Shown piece by piece: positions 8,976 through 17,899 of a stretch of DNA of 64,000 bases. The notes beneath the pieces are model-generated. The model did not search any database. It was not told the origin of the DNA and saw only the letters and a list, made by a program, of their open reading frames with translations. The stretch comes from Sphingomonadaceae bacterium. Lineage in GTDB: Bacteria > Pseudomonadota > Alphaproteobacteria > Sphingomonadales > Sphingomonadaceae. The stretch is from contig JAPZTW010000002.1 in NCBI GenBank assembly GCA_027533105.1, forward strand, positions 310,001-374,000, read 5' to 3'. Within the stretch, counting starts at the first letter, position 1. Each line of letters begins with the position of its first letter. The translations under genes and the position numbers were made by a program.

Positions 8976-11684
8976 TTAGAACTTGCCGCGCAGCGTCACC
9001 CCGTAAGTGCGGGGTTCGGCCAGGAACTGCGAGAACAGCTGGCGGCCGCCCGGGAAGTTGTTGGCATCGGTGAACGGAGCACCGGCACCACCAGCCTGGA
9101 ACGGCGAGTTGAACGCCACCTGGGCATAGTCCTTGTTCAGCAGGTTCTGCGCCCAGAATTCCAGCGACCAGGCATCATCCGCGCCACGCACGCCGATGCG
9201 GGCGTTGACCAGCGCGAAGCCATCCTGGCCCTTCTGCGGGAACAGGTCGGAACCGGTGTTGTAGTCGCTGGTCAGGCGGGTATCGACATAGAACAGCGCC
9301 GTCATGCCGCTGTCGCCGATGGCCGGGGTATAGGCCATGCTGCCCGTCACCACGTATTCCGGCGCGTTCGACATGTTGCGGCCCGGCAGGAACCGCAGCG
9401 CCGGATCGAGCGGAGCGCCCGAGCTGTTGCCGACCACATCGTTGCGATACTTGGTCTTCGAGTAGGTCACGCCGGCGGTGACGCGGAAATCGTCAGCCGG
9501 ACGCAGCGCAGCTTCGAGTTCCACGCCCTGGGCGCGCACGCCCCAACCCACATCACCGACCGGGCAGGCCCCGGTGGCGGCGCTGGCATCGCGGTCCGCA
9601 CCACCCAGGCTCGACTTGCAGCCGTTGATGTTCTGGACGAGGAAGACCGTGCCGTTGAAGGTGTTCAGCTGGAAGTTGCTGAAGTCCGACTGGAACAGCG
9701 TCACGCTGGCGCTGAACGGACCGGTCGCATACTTGGCGCCGATTTCGTACGAATTCACCAGTTCGGCATCGAACTTCAGGTTGTTGACCAGCGCCTGGGC
9801 ACCGCCGACCGACGCGAAGGTCGGGATCGGCGACTTGAGCGCCGAACGGTCAAGGTTGAAGCCGCCCGCCTTGTAGCCGCGCGAGTAGCTGGCATAGACC
9901 ATCAGGTCGTCGGTCGGCCGGTAGGACAGGATCGCGGTGCCGGTGAACTCATCTTCGCCACGATCGCTCTTGATCGCGACATTGTTGAGTTCGGCAGTCG
10001 AGTTGCCCTGGCACGACAGGCCGATCAGGCCACCAGCCACAGCCGCCACCGCCGGGTTGGTCAGCAGCGGGCTCATCAGCCCCTGCACGGTGGTGCAGGC
10101 GGTGTTGTCGTTGGTGAAGGTCGCGTCGAAGTCCTTCTTGTCGTTGGTGTAACGCAGACCCAGGGTCAGATCGAGGCGATCGGTGATGTGCACGATGTTG
10201 TGCGTGAACAGCGCCCAGTTGGTGCCATCCTGGAAGTACCGATCGTTGACCGAACCGCGATCGTTGAGCGCATCGAGCGCGTCGAAGGCGGCATAGATCG
10301 ACGGCGTGGCGGCACCGAACAGGGTCGGACGGGCGGCAAGGCAACCCGGCGAGGTCGGCGAGTAGAGCCCGGCCAGGCCACCACCCGAAACCAGGCGGCA
10401 GGTGGCAAAGCGGCCATACTGGCTGCCGAAGCGCAGGTTATCGCGCACGGTCAGCTTTTCGTTGGCGTAGAAGCCGCCGACCAGCCAGTCGAGCTTGCCG
10501 TCAAAGGCTTCGCCCTGCAGACGCAGTTCCTGGGTGAAGGTGTGGAACTGGCGATAGGCGTTGTCGCTCGGCGCGCGATAGAGGATGTCGACCGCGCTGT
10601 AATCGGTGTCCGAACCCTGGCCCGAACGATATTCGCGATAGGCAGTGATCGAGGTCAGCTCGGCGCCGCCCAGGTCCCAGTTGACTTCGGCCGAGATACC
10701 GTAGTCCTTGGTCTTGCCGGCAAAGCTGCGGCCGGGGCTGACATAGATCGTCCGGTTGTAGCCCGGCGTGAAGCCGGCCAGCGGCTGGCCCAGGTCACGC
10801 AGCACGTTGATGATGTTGTTGCCGTTGGCCTGCAGCGGGGTCAGCGGGCTCGACAGGTTGTTCAGGTCGCCAACGAACGGGTTGACCGTACGATCGACGT
10901 AGATCGCCGCGCAGCACTTTTCATCGCGCTTGGTGTAGTCGCCGATGATCCGGATCGACAGGTCGTCGTTCGGTTCGAACAGCAGCTGACCGCGAATGAA
11001 GAAGCGGTTGCGATCGTTGACGTCGGTCTTGTTGGTGGTGTCCTGGTAGAACCCGTCGCGGCTGACGTAGATCCCGTCAAGCCGGGCCGCCAGCGTGTCG
11101 GAGATCGGGCCGGTCACGCTGCCGCCAAGGCGCACGAAGTTGAAGTTGCCATAGGTCGCTTCGGCGGTGCCGCCGAACTGGAACTCGGGCTTCTTCGAAT
11201 AGATCGAGATGAGGCCGGCCGACGAGTTGCGGCCACCCAGCGTGCCCTGTGGGCCGCGCTGCACTTCGATCCGGTCGATTTCGCCCAGTTCGTTGAGGCC
11301 GATGCCCGAACGCGAGCGATAGACGCCGTCGATGAAGACGGGGACCGAGCTTTCGAGACCCGGGTTGTCACCCACGGTGCCGATCCCGCGGATACGGGCC
11401 GAACCGTTGGCTTCCGAACCGGTCGAGGAGACCAGCAGCGACGGGGCCACCTGGTTCAGCTGGCGAATGTCGTTGGCGCCGCTGTTCTGCAGCGTTTCGG
11501 CGTTGACGGCCGAGATCGCAACCGGCACGTCGGACAGGGCCTGGGCGCGGCCCTGGGCGGTAACGACGATTTCGGGTTCGTCGGTGGTTTCTTCGGCTGC
11601 GTCCTGAGCGAAGGCCGGCATGGCCAGCGCGGTAAGCGCCAGCGCGGCAATCGACGATGCGGCGCGGAAATTATTCTTTCGCAT
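8976..11684 (-). CDS. TonB-dependent receptor, 902 residues
   Basis: A full-length outer-membrane receptor. The signal peptide ends at about PAFAQ, followed by a TonB box (EIVVTAQGR) and a plug with VPVAISAV, IRQLNQVAPSL, IRGIGTVG, VFIDGVYRSRSG and IDRIEVQRGPQGTLGGRNSSAG. A beta-barrel follows and ends in aromatic ...GVTLRGKF, the usual C-terminal insertion signal. The NSSAG variant after the QRGPQGTL motif is typical of the large sphingomonad receptor family. AGGGAG precedes the ATG at 11684. The gene has its own upstream region with a palindrome at 11785-11805 and its own terminator, so it looks monocistronic. The ligand is unknown. Confidence 0.95.
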   Translation of the reverse strand: MRKNNFRAASSIAALALTALAMPAFAQDAAEETTDEPEIVVTAQGRAQALSDVPVAISAVNAETLQNSGANDIRQLNQVAPSLLVSSTGSEANGSARIRGIGTVGDNPGLESSVPVFIDGVYRSRSGIGLNELGEIDRIEVQRGPQGTLGGRNSSAGLISIYSKKPEFQFGGTAEATYGNFNFVRLGGSVTGPISDTLAARLDGIYVSRDGFYQDTTNKTDVNDRNRFFIRGQLLFEPNDDLSIRIIGDYTKRDEKCCAAIYVDRTVNPFVGDLNNLSSPLTPLQANGNNIINVLRDLGQPLAGFTPGYNRTIYVSPGRSFAGKTKDYGISAEVNWDLGGAELTSITAYREYRSGQGSDTDYSAVDILYRAPSDNAYRQFHTFTQELRLQGEAFDGKLDWLVGGFYANEKLTVRDNLRFGSQYGRFATCRLVSGGGLAGLYSPTSPGCLAARPTLFGAATPSIYAAFDALDALNDRGSVNDRYFQDGTNWALFTHNIVHITDRLDLTLGLRYTNDKKDFDATFTNDNTACTTVQGLMSPLLTNPAVAAVAGGLIGLSCQGNSTAELNNVAIKSDRGEDEFTGTAILSYRPTDDLMVYASYSRGYKAGGFNLDRSALKSPIPTFASVGGAQALVNNLKFDAELVNSYEIGAKYATGPFSASVTLFQSDFSNFQLNTFNGTVFLVQNINGCKSSLGGADRDASAATGACPVGDVGWGVRAQGVELEAALRPADDFRVTAGVTYSKTKYRNDVVGNSSGAPLDPALRFLPGRNMSNAPEYVVTGSMAYTPAIGDSGMTALFYVDTRLTSDYNTGSDLFPQKGQDGFALVNARIGVRGADDAWSLEFWAQNLLNKDYAQVAFNSPFQAGGAGAPFTDANNFPGGRQLFSQFLAEPRTYGVTLRGKF

Positions 11685-11784
11685 GGCAAAACTCCCTTGT
11701 GCTCAGTCGCTTCATGTTAGGGGGGGAACGCGATCTTGAGCAGTTCGGGCGCTAACCAGAGGACCGCCGAACAGTCAACATGGT

Positions 11785-11805
11785 CTTTGTCGTTTCGCGA
11801 CAAAG
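11785..11805. promoter_or_regulatory. Palindrome CTTTGTCG-TTTCG-CGACAAAG in the receptor/purC divergent region
   Basis: Two exact 8-bp arms with a 5-nt centre lie about 100 bp upstream of the TonB receptor start and 130 bp upstream of purC. The size and symmetry are those of a repressor or activator site. No regulator gene is adjacent. The rest of the 253-bp intergenic region shows no other gene. Confidence 0.4.
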
Positions 11806-11937
11806 TGTGGCTGATTGCACTCACCCCGGTTTTGGCCTAAGCGATGGATCACGCCCCGGCCGCGCGGTCAGTGATGACTTGCCCATGCCGGGGCTTGCCG
11901 TTTCCGGCCCGTCAATATCGAGTTCGAGGAAGTGCCC

Positions 11938-12720
11938 ATGTCGCGTCGCCGCCAGATCTACGAAGGCAAGGCCAAGATCCTGTACGAAGGTCCCGAACCG
12001 GGCACGCTGATCCAGTACTTCAAGGACGACGCCACCGCCTTCAACGCCCAGAAGAAGGGCACGATCAACGGCAAGGGCGTGATCAACAACCGCATCAGCG
12101 AATATGTCTTCACGCGGCTGAACCACATCGGCATCCCCACCCACTTCATCAAGCGCCTCAACATGCGCGAGCAGCTGGTGCGGCAGGTCGAAATCATCCC
12201 GATCGAGGTGGTGGTGCGCAATGTCGCCGCTGGCTCGATCTCCAAGCGGCTTGGCATCCCCGAAGGCGAGCCCCTGCCCCACACCCTGATCGAATACTAT
12301 TACAAGGACGATGCGCTGGGCGATCCGATGATCGCGGAAGAGCACATCGCCTGCTTCGGCTGGGCCAGCAACGAGGAGATGCAGGACATCTCCAGCATGG
12401 CGATCCGGGTGAACGATTTCATGTGCGGCATGTTCGCCGCGATCAACATCCGCCTGGTTGATTTCAAGCTGGAGTTCGGCCGGATCTGGGACGGCGATTA
12501 CAGCCGCGTGATCCTGGCCGACGAGATCAGCCCCGATGGCTGCCGCCTGTGGGACATGATCACCGGCGAAAAGCTCGACAAGGACCGCTTCCGCCGCGAC
12601 CTGGGGGGCGAGGAAGAAGCCTACCAGGAAGTCGCCCGCCGCCTTGGCCTGCTCGATACCGACAACGGCCCGAGCGAAGTGTTCGACCTGTCCGCCCACC
12701 GCAAGCTGCGCGGCAAATAG
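11938..12720 (+). CDS. purC: Phosphoribosylaminoimidazole-succinocarboxamide synthase (SAICAR synthase)
   Basis: The 260-residue protein matches PurC throughout: [11 protein letters not shown] at the N-terminus, [20 protein letters not shown], the substrate segment [17 protein letters not shown] and the C-terminal signature LVDFKLEFG ... ILADEISPD. It joins aspartate to CAIR using ATP in de novo purine synthesis. The ATG at 11938 is chosen over a GTG two codons upstream because GAGGA lies 7 nt before the ATG but only 1 nt before the GTG. No other pur genes are adjacent, although guaB is 7 kb away. Confidence 0.97.
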   Translation: MSRRRQIYEGKAKILYEGPEPGTLIQYFKDDATAFNAQKKGTINGKGVINNRISEYVFTRLNHIGIPTHFIKRLNMREQLVRQVEIIPIEVVVRNVAAGSISKRLGIPEGEPLPHTLIEYYYKDDALGDPMIAEEHIACFGWASNEEMQDISSMAIRVNDFMCGMFAAINIRLVDFKLEFGRIWDGDYSRVILADEISPDGCRLWDMITGEKLDKDRFRRDLGGEEEAYQEVARRLGLLDTDNGPSEVFDLSAHRKLRGK

Positions 12721-12745
12721 GGCCTCTTGCCCCGCGATAAGCAAT

Positions 12746-12762
12746 CGGCCACCTAGTGGCCG
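12746..12762 (+). promoter_or_regulatory. Perfect hairpin covering the ribosome-binding region of the M16 peptidase gene
   Basis: CGGCCAC-CTA-GTGGCCG ends immediately before the ATG at 12763. No Shine-Dalgarno sequence is visible there. The 7-bp GC-rich stem with a 3-nt loop would occupy the ribosome-binding region, or serve as the end of the purC transcript. Confidence 0.5.
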
Positions 12763-15615
12763 ATGCTGTCGCGCAAATCGCTGTTCGCCCTGACCCTTTC
12801 CACCCTGGCCCTGGCCGCCTGTGCCGGGCGCCAGCCCGGGCCGGTTGCCGCCACGACCCCGACCCCGCCGACCTGGGCTTTCGAGGCGAGCGACGTGCCG
12901 GTCGATGCGGGCTATCGCTTCGGCAAGCTCGACAATGGCATGCGCTATATCGTGCGCAGCAACGCCACGCCCAAGGGGCAGGCGCTGGTGCGGATGGTGG
13001 TGAAGACCGGCGCGCTCGATGAAAGCGACGAGGAACGCGGCTTTGCCCACTTTGTGGAGCATATGGCCTTCAACGGCAGCACCAATGTACCCGAAGGGGA
13101 AATGGTCAAGCTGCTGGAGCGGCTGGGCCTGGCTTTCGGGGCCGATACCAATGCCTCGACCGGGTTCGATCGCACGACCTACATGCTCGACCTGCCGCGC
13201 AACGATCCGGCGCTGCTCGATACGGCGCTGATGCTGATGCGCGAGACCGCGAGCGAGCTGACCATCAGCCAGGCCGCGGTCGAGCGCGAACGCGGCGTGA
13301 TCCTGTCCGAAAAGCGCGATCGCAACACCTTTGCCCTGCGCAACGTGGTCGACCAGATCGAATTCCAGCACCCCGGCGCGCGCTATACCCGGCGCCTGCC
13401 GATCGGCACCGAGGAAACGCTCAACGCCGCCACGGCCGAGAGCCTGCGCGCCTTCTGGCGGCGCGAATATGTGCCGGCGCAGACCACGGTGATCGTGGTC
13501 GGCGACTTTCCGGTCGAGGCGATGGAAGCGACGATCAAGGCGCGCTTTGCCGATTGGCGGCCCGCCCCGGCCGAGCCCCAGCCCAAGGCCGGGCCGATGG
13601 AAGTGAAAGGCCCGCCGCGCGAGGATGTCTTCATCGACCAGGCGCTGTCCGAACGCATAGCGGTGACGCGCAACGACGTCTGGCTGGACGAGCCGGACAG
13701 CCTGGCCCAGCGCCGCGAAAACCTGTTGCGGCAGATCGGCTATGGCATCGTCAACCGCCGCCTGCTGCGCCGCACGCGCGAGGCCGAGCCGCCGTTCCGC
13801 AGCGCGGGCCTCGGCACGGCCGACCAGTTCCGCGAAGGCCGCACCACCAGCCTGATCGTCGACACCGTCGATGGCGGCTGGCGGCGCGGCCTCGCTGCCG
13901 CGACAGAGGAATATCGCCGCGCGCTGGAATATGGCTTCACCGCCGAGGAAGTGGCCGAACAGGTCGCCAACAGCCGCACCGCCGCGCGCAATGCTGCCGC
14001 CAGCGAAAGCACCCGCACCCACGGCACCCTGCTGGGCGCGGTGCTGGCGCTGGTGACGGACGATATCGTCCCCGACACGCCAACCCGGTCGCTCGAACGG
14101 CTGGAAGCCTTCATCCCGCAGATCACGCCCGAGGCCGTCATGGCGGCGCTGAAGCGTGAACTGGTGCCACTCGACCAACCGCTGATCCGGTTCCAGGGCC
14201 GGCGCGAGCCGGACGGCGGAGCCAAGGCCCTGCGCGCGGCCTGGGATGCAGCGGTCAAGGCGACGGTCGCCCCGCCCCAGACGAAGGCTGCGGGGCCCTT
14301 TGCCTATACCGATTTCGGCCCGCCCGGACGGGTCGTGGCCGATACCACCGAGCCGCGCTTCGGCATTCGCCAGGTCCGCTTTGCCAACGGGGTAATGCTG
14401 AACCTCAAGCGTACCGACCTGACCAAGGATCGCGTGCTGGTGCGGCTGGCGGTCGATGGCGGCAACATGCTGGCGACCCGCGCCAATCCGCTGGCAGTGC
14501 AGATGATGGGCGTGTTCGGCCAGGGGGGCCTCGGCAAACATTCGAAGGACGAGCTCGACAGCCTGCTGGCCGGGCGGACGGTGGCCACCGGGCTGGGGTC
14601 CGGGGCCGAAACCTTTGCCGCCGGGGCAACCACCACCCCGGCCGATCTGGAACTGCAATTGCAGGTGCTGGCCGCGCAGCTGGCCGATCCCGGCTATCGA
14701 CCCGAAGGCGAGGTGCTGTTCCGCCAGACGATCAACAACTTCTTCGCCGCGATCGGCGCCACGCCGGATTCGGCGCTGGGGGCGGAATTGGGCGGCATCC
14801 TGTCCGACCAGGATCCGCGCTTTTCGCTCGGCAAGGTGGAGGATTACCGCAAGCTCAGCTTTGCCGCCTTGCGCGAGGCGATCGCTGACCGGCTGGCGAA
14901 GGGCGCGATCGAACTGGCGCTGGTGGGCGATTTCGACGAGGCCCAGGCGATTGCCCTGGTCGGGCGGACGCTGGGTGCCTTGCCGCCGCGCGAAGTGGCC
15001 TTCCGGCCCTATGCCGAGCAACGGAGCCGCAGCTTCACCGCCGATCGCACCCCGCGCCTGCTGCGCCACAAAGGCGCCAAGGACCAGGCGCTGCTGACGC
15101 TGCACTGGCCAACCCGCGACGGCGAGGACCTGCGCGAAGCCATCGCGCTGGAACTGTTGCAGCGGGTTGCCCAGGTCGAGCTGACCGACACCCTGCGCGA
15201 GGCGCTGGGCAAGACCTATTCGCCCGGCGTCGGCGCTTCGACCCCGCGCGTCTGGCGCGGCTGGGGGACCTTCACGGTCCGCGCCTCGGTCGATGTCAAG
15301 GAAGTGGCCGCCACCCGCGCGGCGATCCGGGGCCTGCTGGAGGAACTGCGCAAGGCCCCGGTCAGCGCCGACATTGTCCAGCGCGCCCGTGCGCCGATGC
15401 TCGAAAACCTCGATGCCGTGCTCAAGACCAATGCCGGCTGGATGGGACTGGCCGACCGGGCGCAGTCAAAGCCCGACGGGATCGACCGCTATGCCGCATC
15501 GCGCGCGATTATCACCGCGCTGACCGCCGAGGACCTGCTGGCCCTCGCCCGGCGTTATCTCGATCCGGACAAGGGCCTCGAAGTGCTGGTTCTGCCTGAA
15601 GGGGTCGATCCCTAG
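12763..15615 (+). CDS. M16 family zinc peptidase, predicted lipoprotein
   Basis: The 950-residue protein has a lipoprotein signal (ALTLSTLALAAC, Cys about residue 20), so it should be anchored at the periplasmic face. The inverted zinc motif HxxEH is at residues 96-100 (HFVEH) with the downstream Glu in the VERERGVILSEKRDR region. Two M16 peptidase halves are recognisable: the catalytic N-terminal half and the inactive C-terminal half (YSPGVGASTPRVWRGWGTFTVRASV). Such enzymes degrade peptides inside a clamshell chamber. The upstream gap to purC is 42 nt and contains a hairpin. Its stop overlaps the stop of the convergent Blh-like gene within CCTAGG. Confidence 0.93.
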   Translation: MLSRKSLFALTLSTLALAACAGRQPGPVAATTPTPPTWAFEASDVPVDAGYRFGKLDNGMRYIVRSNATPKGQALVRMVVKTGALDESDEERGFAHFVEHMAFNGSTNVPEGEMVKLLERLGLAFGADTNASTGFDRTTYMLDLPRNDPALLDTALMLMRETASELTISQAAVERERGVILSEKRDRNTFALRNVVDQIEFQHPGARYTRRLPIGTEETLNAATAESLRAFWRREYVPAQTTVIVVGDFPVEAMEATIKARFADWRPAPAEPQPKAGPMEVKGPPREDVFIDQALSERIAVTRNDVWLDEPDSLAQRRENLLRQIGYGIVNRRLLRRTREAEPPFRSAGLGTADQFREGRTTSLIVDTVDGGWRRGLAAATEEYRRALEYGFTAEEVAEQVANSRTAARNAAASESTRTHGTLLGAVLALVTDDIVPDTPTRSLERLEAFIPQITPEAVMAALKRELVPLDQPLIRFQGRREPDGGAKALRAAWDAAVKATVAPPQTKAAGPFAYTDFGPPGRVVADTTEPRFGIRQVRFANGVMLNLKRTDLTKDRVLVRLAVDGGNMLATRANPLAVQMMGVFGQGGLGKHSKDELDSLLAGRTVATGLGSGAETFAAGATTTPADLELQLQVLAAQLADPGYRPEGEVLFRQTINNFFAAIGATPDSALGAELGGILSDQDPRFSLGKVEDYRKLSFAALREAIADRLAKGAIELALVGDFDEAQAIALVGRTLGALPPREVAFRPYAEQRSRSFTADRTPRLLRHKGAKDQALLTLHWPTRDGEDLREAIALELLQRVAQVELTDTLREALGKTYSPGVGASTPRVWRGWGTFTVRASVDVKEVAATRAAIRGLLEELRKAPVSADIVQRARAPMLENLDAVLKTNAGWMGLADRAQSKPDGIDRYAASRAIITALTAEDLLALARRYLDPDKGLEVLVLPEGVDP

Positions 15616-16493
15616 GCACCAAACCCTTCGGGCAGGCGCAGCGGCAGCTTGAGGTAATGCACCGCATTGTCCTCGGCCGGGGGCAAGTGCCCGGCGCGGA
15701 TGTTGACCTGGACCGAGGGCAGCAACAGTCGCGGCGCGGCCAGGCCCTTGTCGCGCTCGGTCCGCATGGCGACGAAGGCCGCCTCGTCCACCCCGTCGTG
15801 AATGTGGACGTTCTTCGCCCGCTCCTCTGCCACGGTGGTTTCCCAGGCGAACTCGTCGCGGTCCGGAGCCTTGTAGTCGTGGCACATGAACAGCCGGGTT
15901 TCGGGCGGCAGGGCCAGGATCCGGCGGATCGAGCGATAAAGCGCGGCGGCATCCCCACCCGGAAAGTCCGCGCGGGCCGTGCCATAGTCGGGCATGAACA
16001 GGGTATCGCCCACGAACACCGCATCGCCGATCTTGTAGGAGATGCAGGCCGGCGTGTGGCCGGGGGTATGCAGCACCTCTACCTCGAGTTCGCCCAGCTT
16101 GAAGGTCTCGCCATCGGCAAACAGGTCATCGAACTCGGCCCCGGTGCCCGAAACGTCCGGCGCGTTGAACACACCGGCAAAGACCTTCTGGACCTCGCCG
16201 ATATGCGCGCCGATCCCGATCCGCGCCCCGGTGCGCGCCTTGATCAGCGGCGCGGCGGACAGGTGATCGGCATGGGCGTGGGTTTCCAGCACGCGGGTGA
16301 TCCGCCACCCGCCCGCCGCGGCGGCCGCCAGCACGGCTTCGGCCGATCCGGTCGAAATGCGGCCCGATGCCGAATCGAAATCGAGCACCGGATCGATGAT
16401 CGCAGCTTCCCTGGTGCCCGGATCGCCGACCAGGTAGGTTACAGTGAAGGTCGGCTCGTCAAAGAACGCCTGGATATGCGCGGGTTGAGTCAT
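15612..16493 (-). CDS. MBL-fold hydrolase of the Blh/ETHE1 (persulfide dioxygenase) type
   Basis: The 293-residue protein has the metallo-hydrolase motif THAHADHLSA, a distal HTPGHTPA and GDTLF, and the ETHE1/Blh-like region VFVGDTLFMPDYGTARADFPGGDA, typical of sulfur dioxygenases that oxidise glutathione persulfide to sulfite. The ATG at 16493 has AGGAG 7 nt upstream. It is divergent from a rhodanese-membrane protein and a TauE/SafE exporter, the known Blh operon set for sulfide/persulfide detoxification. The assignment as persulfide dioxygenase rests on family and context. Beta-lactamase activity is not implied. Confidence 0.88.
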   Translation of the reverse strand: MTQPAHIQAFFDEPTFTVTYLVGDPGTREAAIIDPVLDFDSASGRISTGSAEAVLAAAAAGGWRITRVLETHAHADHLSAAPLIKARTGARIGIGAHIGEVQKVFAGVFNAPDVSGTGAEFDDLFADGETFKLGELEVEVLHTPGHTPACISYKIGDAVFVGDTLFMPDYGTARADFPGGDAAALYRSIRRILALPPETRLFMCHDYKAPDRDEFAWETTVAEERAKNVHIHDGVDEAAFVAMRTERDKGLAAPRLLLPSVQVNIRAGHLPPAEDNAVHYLKLPLRLPEGFGA

Positions 16494-16511
16494 GGCACAG
16501 CTCCTTTGGCC

Positions 16512-16539
16512 TTGACATATATAAGTCATATCTTATTTA
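16512..16539 (+). promoter_or_regulatory. Promoter of the rhodanese-TauE unit with overlapping operator
   Basis: TTGACA (16512-16517), a 16-nt spacer and TATTTA (16534-16539) make a good sigma-70-type promoter toward the rhodanese gene. On the opposite strand TTGCTA-N16-TATATG gives a candidate promoter for the Blh-like gene, so the two overlap. A perfect inverted repeat ATAAG-TCATAT-CTTAT (16521-16536) lies between the plus-strand -35 and -10. It is AT-rich in a GC-rich genome and suits an ArsR-type repressor such as BigR/SqrR (inference). Confidence 0.6.
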
Positions 16540-16590
16540 GCAAGTACTAATCTTGGAGTGCCAAGGTTTTCCACTGGACGGAACCATACC

Positions 16591-17103
16591 ATGACCCTGA
16601 CCCGTATCACCCCCGAAGAAGCCCGCGCCCGGATCGCTGCCGGTGCGGTACTGGTCGATATCCGCGATCCCGATGAACACGCCCGCAGCCGCATCCCCGG
16701 CGCGCTGAATGCGCCCGTAGGCACCCAGCCGCAACTGGGCGAGGTTCCGGCGGTGATCTATCACTGCCGTTCGGGCATGCGCACCGATGCCAATGCCGCG
16801 CGCCTGGCTGCGGCGAGCCCGTGCGAGGCCTACCTGCTGGAAGGCGGGATCGAAGCCTGGCGCGCCGCCGGCCTGCCGGTGATCGACGATGCCAAGGCGC
16901 CGCTCGAAATCATGCGCCAGGTCCAGATCACGGCCGGCCTGCTGGTGCTGACGGGCGTGATCCTGTCGCTGACCGTGGCTCCGGCCTGGATCGGGCTGAG
17001 CGCCTTTGTTGGCGCCGGGCTGACCTTTGCCGGGGCCACCGGCTGGTGCGGCATGGCGAAACTGCTGGCCGTGATGCCGTGGAACCGGCGGGCGGCGGCC
17101 TGA
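16591..17103 (+). CDS. Rhodanese-like protein with C-terminal membrane segments (DUF2892-type)
   Basis: The 170-residue protein has a rhodanese domain (residues about 5-95) with active-site Cys59 in YHCRSGMRTDAN. A C-terminal stretch of two hydrophobic helices (ITAGLLVLTGVILSLTVA; LSAFVGAGLTFAGATGW) resembles the DUF2892 inner-membrane module. It should transfer sulfane sulfur, probably from persulfides or thiosulfate, at the cytoplasmic membrane. TauE/SafE starts 4 nt after its stop. The ATG at 16591 gives the standard rhodanese N-terminus. Confidence 0.9.
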   Translation: MTLTRITPEEARARIAAGAVLVDIRDPDEHARSRIPGALNAPVGTQPQLGEVPAVIYHCRSGMRTDANAARLAAASPCEAYLLEGGIEAWRAAGLPVIDDAKAPLEIMRQVQITAGLLVLTGVILSLTVAPAWIGLSAFVGAGLTFAGATGWCGMAKLLAVMPWNRRAAA

Positions 17104-17107
17104 TCCG

Positions 17108-17890
17108 GTGGGCCTGGAAACCATCCTCGCCGCGATAGCAGCCGGGGCTGCGATCGGACTTGTGCTGGCCCTGGTCGGCGGCGGCGGTTCGATCCTGGCC
17201 GTGCCGCTGCTGGTCTATCTGGTCGGGGTGGATTCGCCCCATGCCGCGATTGGTACGGCCGCCGTGGCCGTCGCGCTCAACGCCGCCAGCAGCCTCGCCG
17301 GGCATGCCCGCAGCGGCAATGTCAAATGGCCCTGCGCCCTGACCTTTGCCGGAGCCGGGGTGATCGGCGCGGCGCTGGGGGCCGAGGCCGGCAAGGCGAT
17401 GGACGGCGCGCGGCTGCTGGCCCTGTTCGGCGGGCTGATGGTGCTGGTGGGCCTCTCGATGCTGCGGCCGCGCAAGACCGCCGACAACCCCGACGTGCGG
17501 CTGGAGCGCAGCACGGCCTCGGTCCTGCTGCCGCGGCTGGTGCCGACCGGGCTTGGGGTAGGCGCACTCGCGGGGTTCTTCGGGATCGGCGGCGGCTTCC
17601 TGATCGTACCGGGACTAGTCATGGCCACGCGGATGCCGCTCCGGATCGCGGTCGGCACTTCGCTGGTGGTGGTCACCGCCCTCGGGCTGACCACGGCCAC
17701 GTCCTATGCCCTGTCGGGCTATGTCGACTGGGGACTGGTCGGCCTGATGGTGATCGGCGGCCTGATCGGCGCAGGGATCGGGATTCCAGTCGGCAAGCGG
17801 CTGGCCAACCGCAAGCGCGCAATGGAACTGGGCTTTGCCGCGCTGGTGATCGTGATCGGGCTTTACGTGATCGTCCGGGGCCTGACCTAG
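17108..17890 (+). CDS. TauE/SafE family sulfite/sulfonate exporter
   Basis: The 260-residue integral membrane protein shows eight hydrophobic segments and the two TauE/SafE repeats: GLVLALVGGGGSILAVPLLVYL near the start and GALAGFFGIGGGFLIVPGLVMA in the middle. It starts at GTG 17108, 4 nt after the rhodanese stop, so the two are cotranscribed. In persulfide operons this protein exports the sulfite made by the dioxygenase, which fits the divergent Blh-like gene here. Confidence 0.92.
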   Translation: MGLETILAAIAAGAAIGLVLALVGGGGSILAVPLLVYLVGVDSPHAAIGTAAVAVALNAASSLAGHARSGNVKWPCALTFAGAGVIGAALGAEAGKAMDGARLLALFGGLMVLVGLSMLRPRKTADNPDVRLERSTASVLLPRLVPTGLGVGALAGFFGIGGGFLIVPGLVMATRMPLRIAVGTSLVVVTALGLTTATSYALSGYVDWGLVGLMVIGGLIGAGIGIPVGKRLANRKRAMELGFAALVIVIGLYVIVRGLT

Positions 17891-17899
17891 ACCGACAGC

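Noticed and set aside
12756..13022. Out-of-frame GTG-started frame at the M16 gene start
   Set aside because: The frame starting at 12763 has a lipoprotein signal and the HxxEH motif; the other lacks any support.
11821..15105. Very long antisense open frame (about 1,090 codons) opposite purC and the M16 peptidase
   Set aside because: It is a shadow of GC-rich codon bias in the real genes, with no ribosome-binding site, low-complexity composition and no recognisable domain.
15612..16493. Calling the Blh-like gene a beta-lactamase
   Set aside because: Its ETHE1/Blh motifs and its sulfur-gene neighbours point to persulfide oxidation; the true B3-type lactamase is at 32312-33232.
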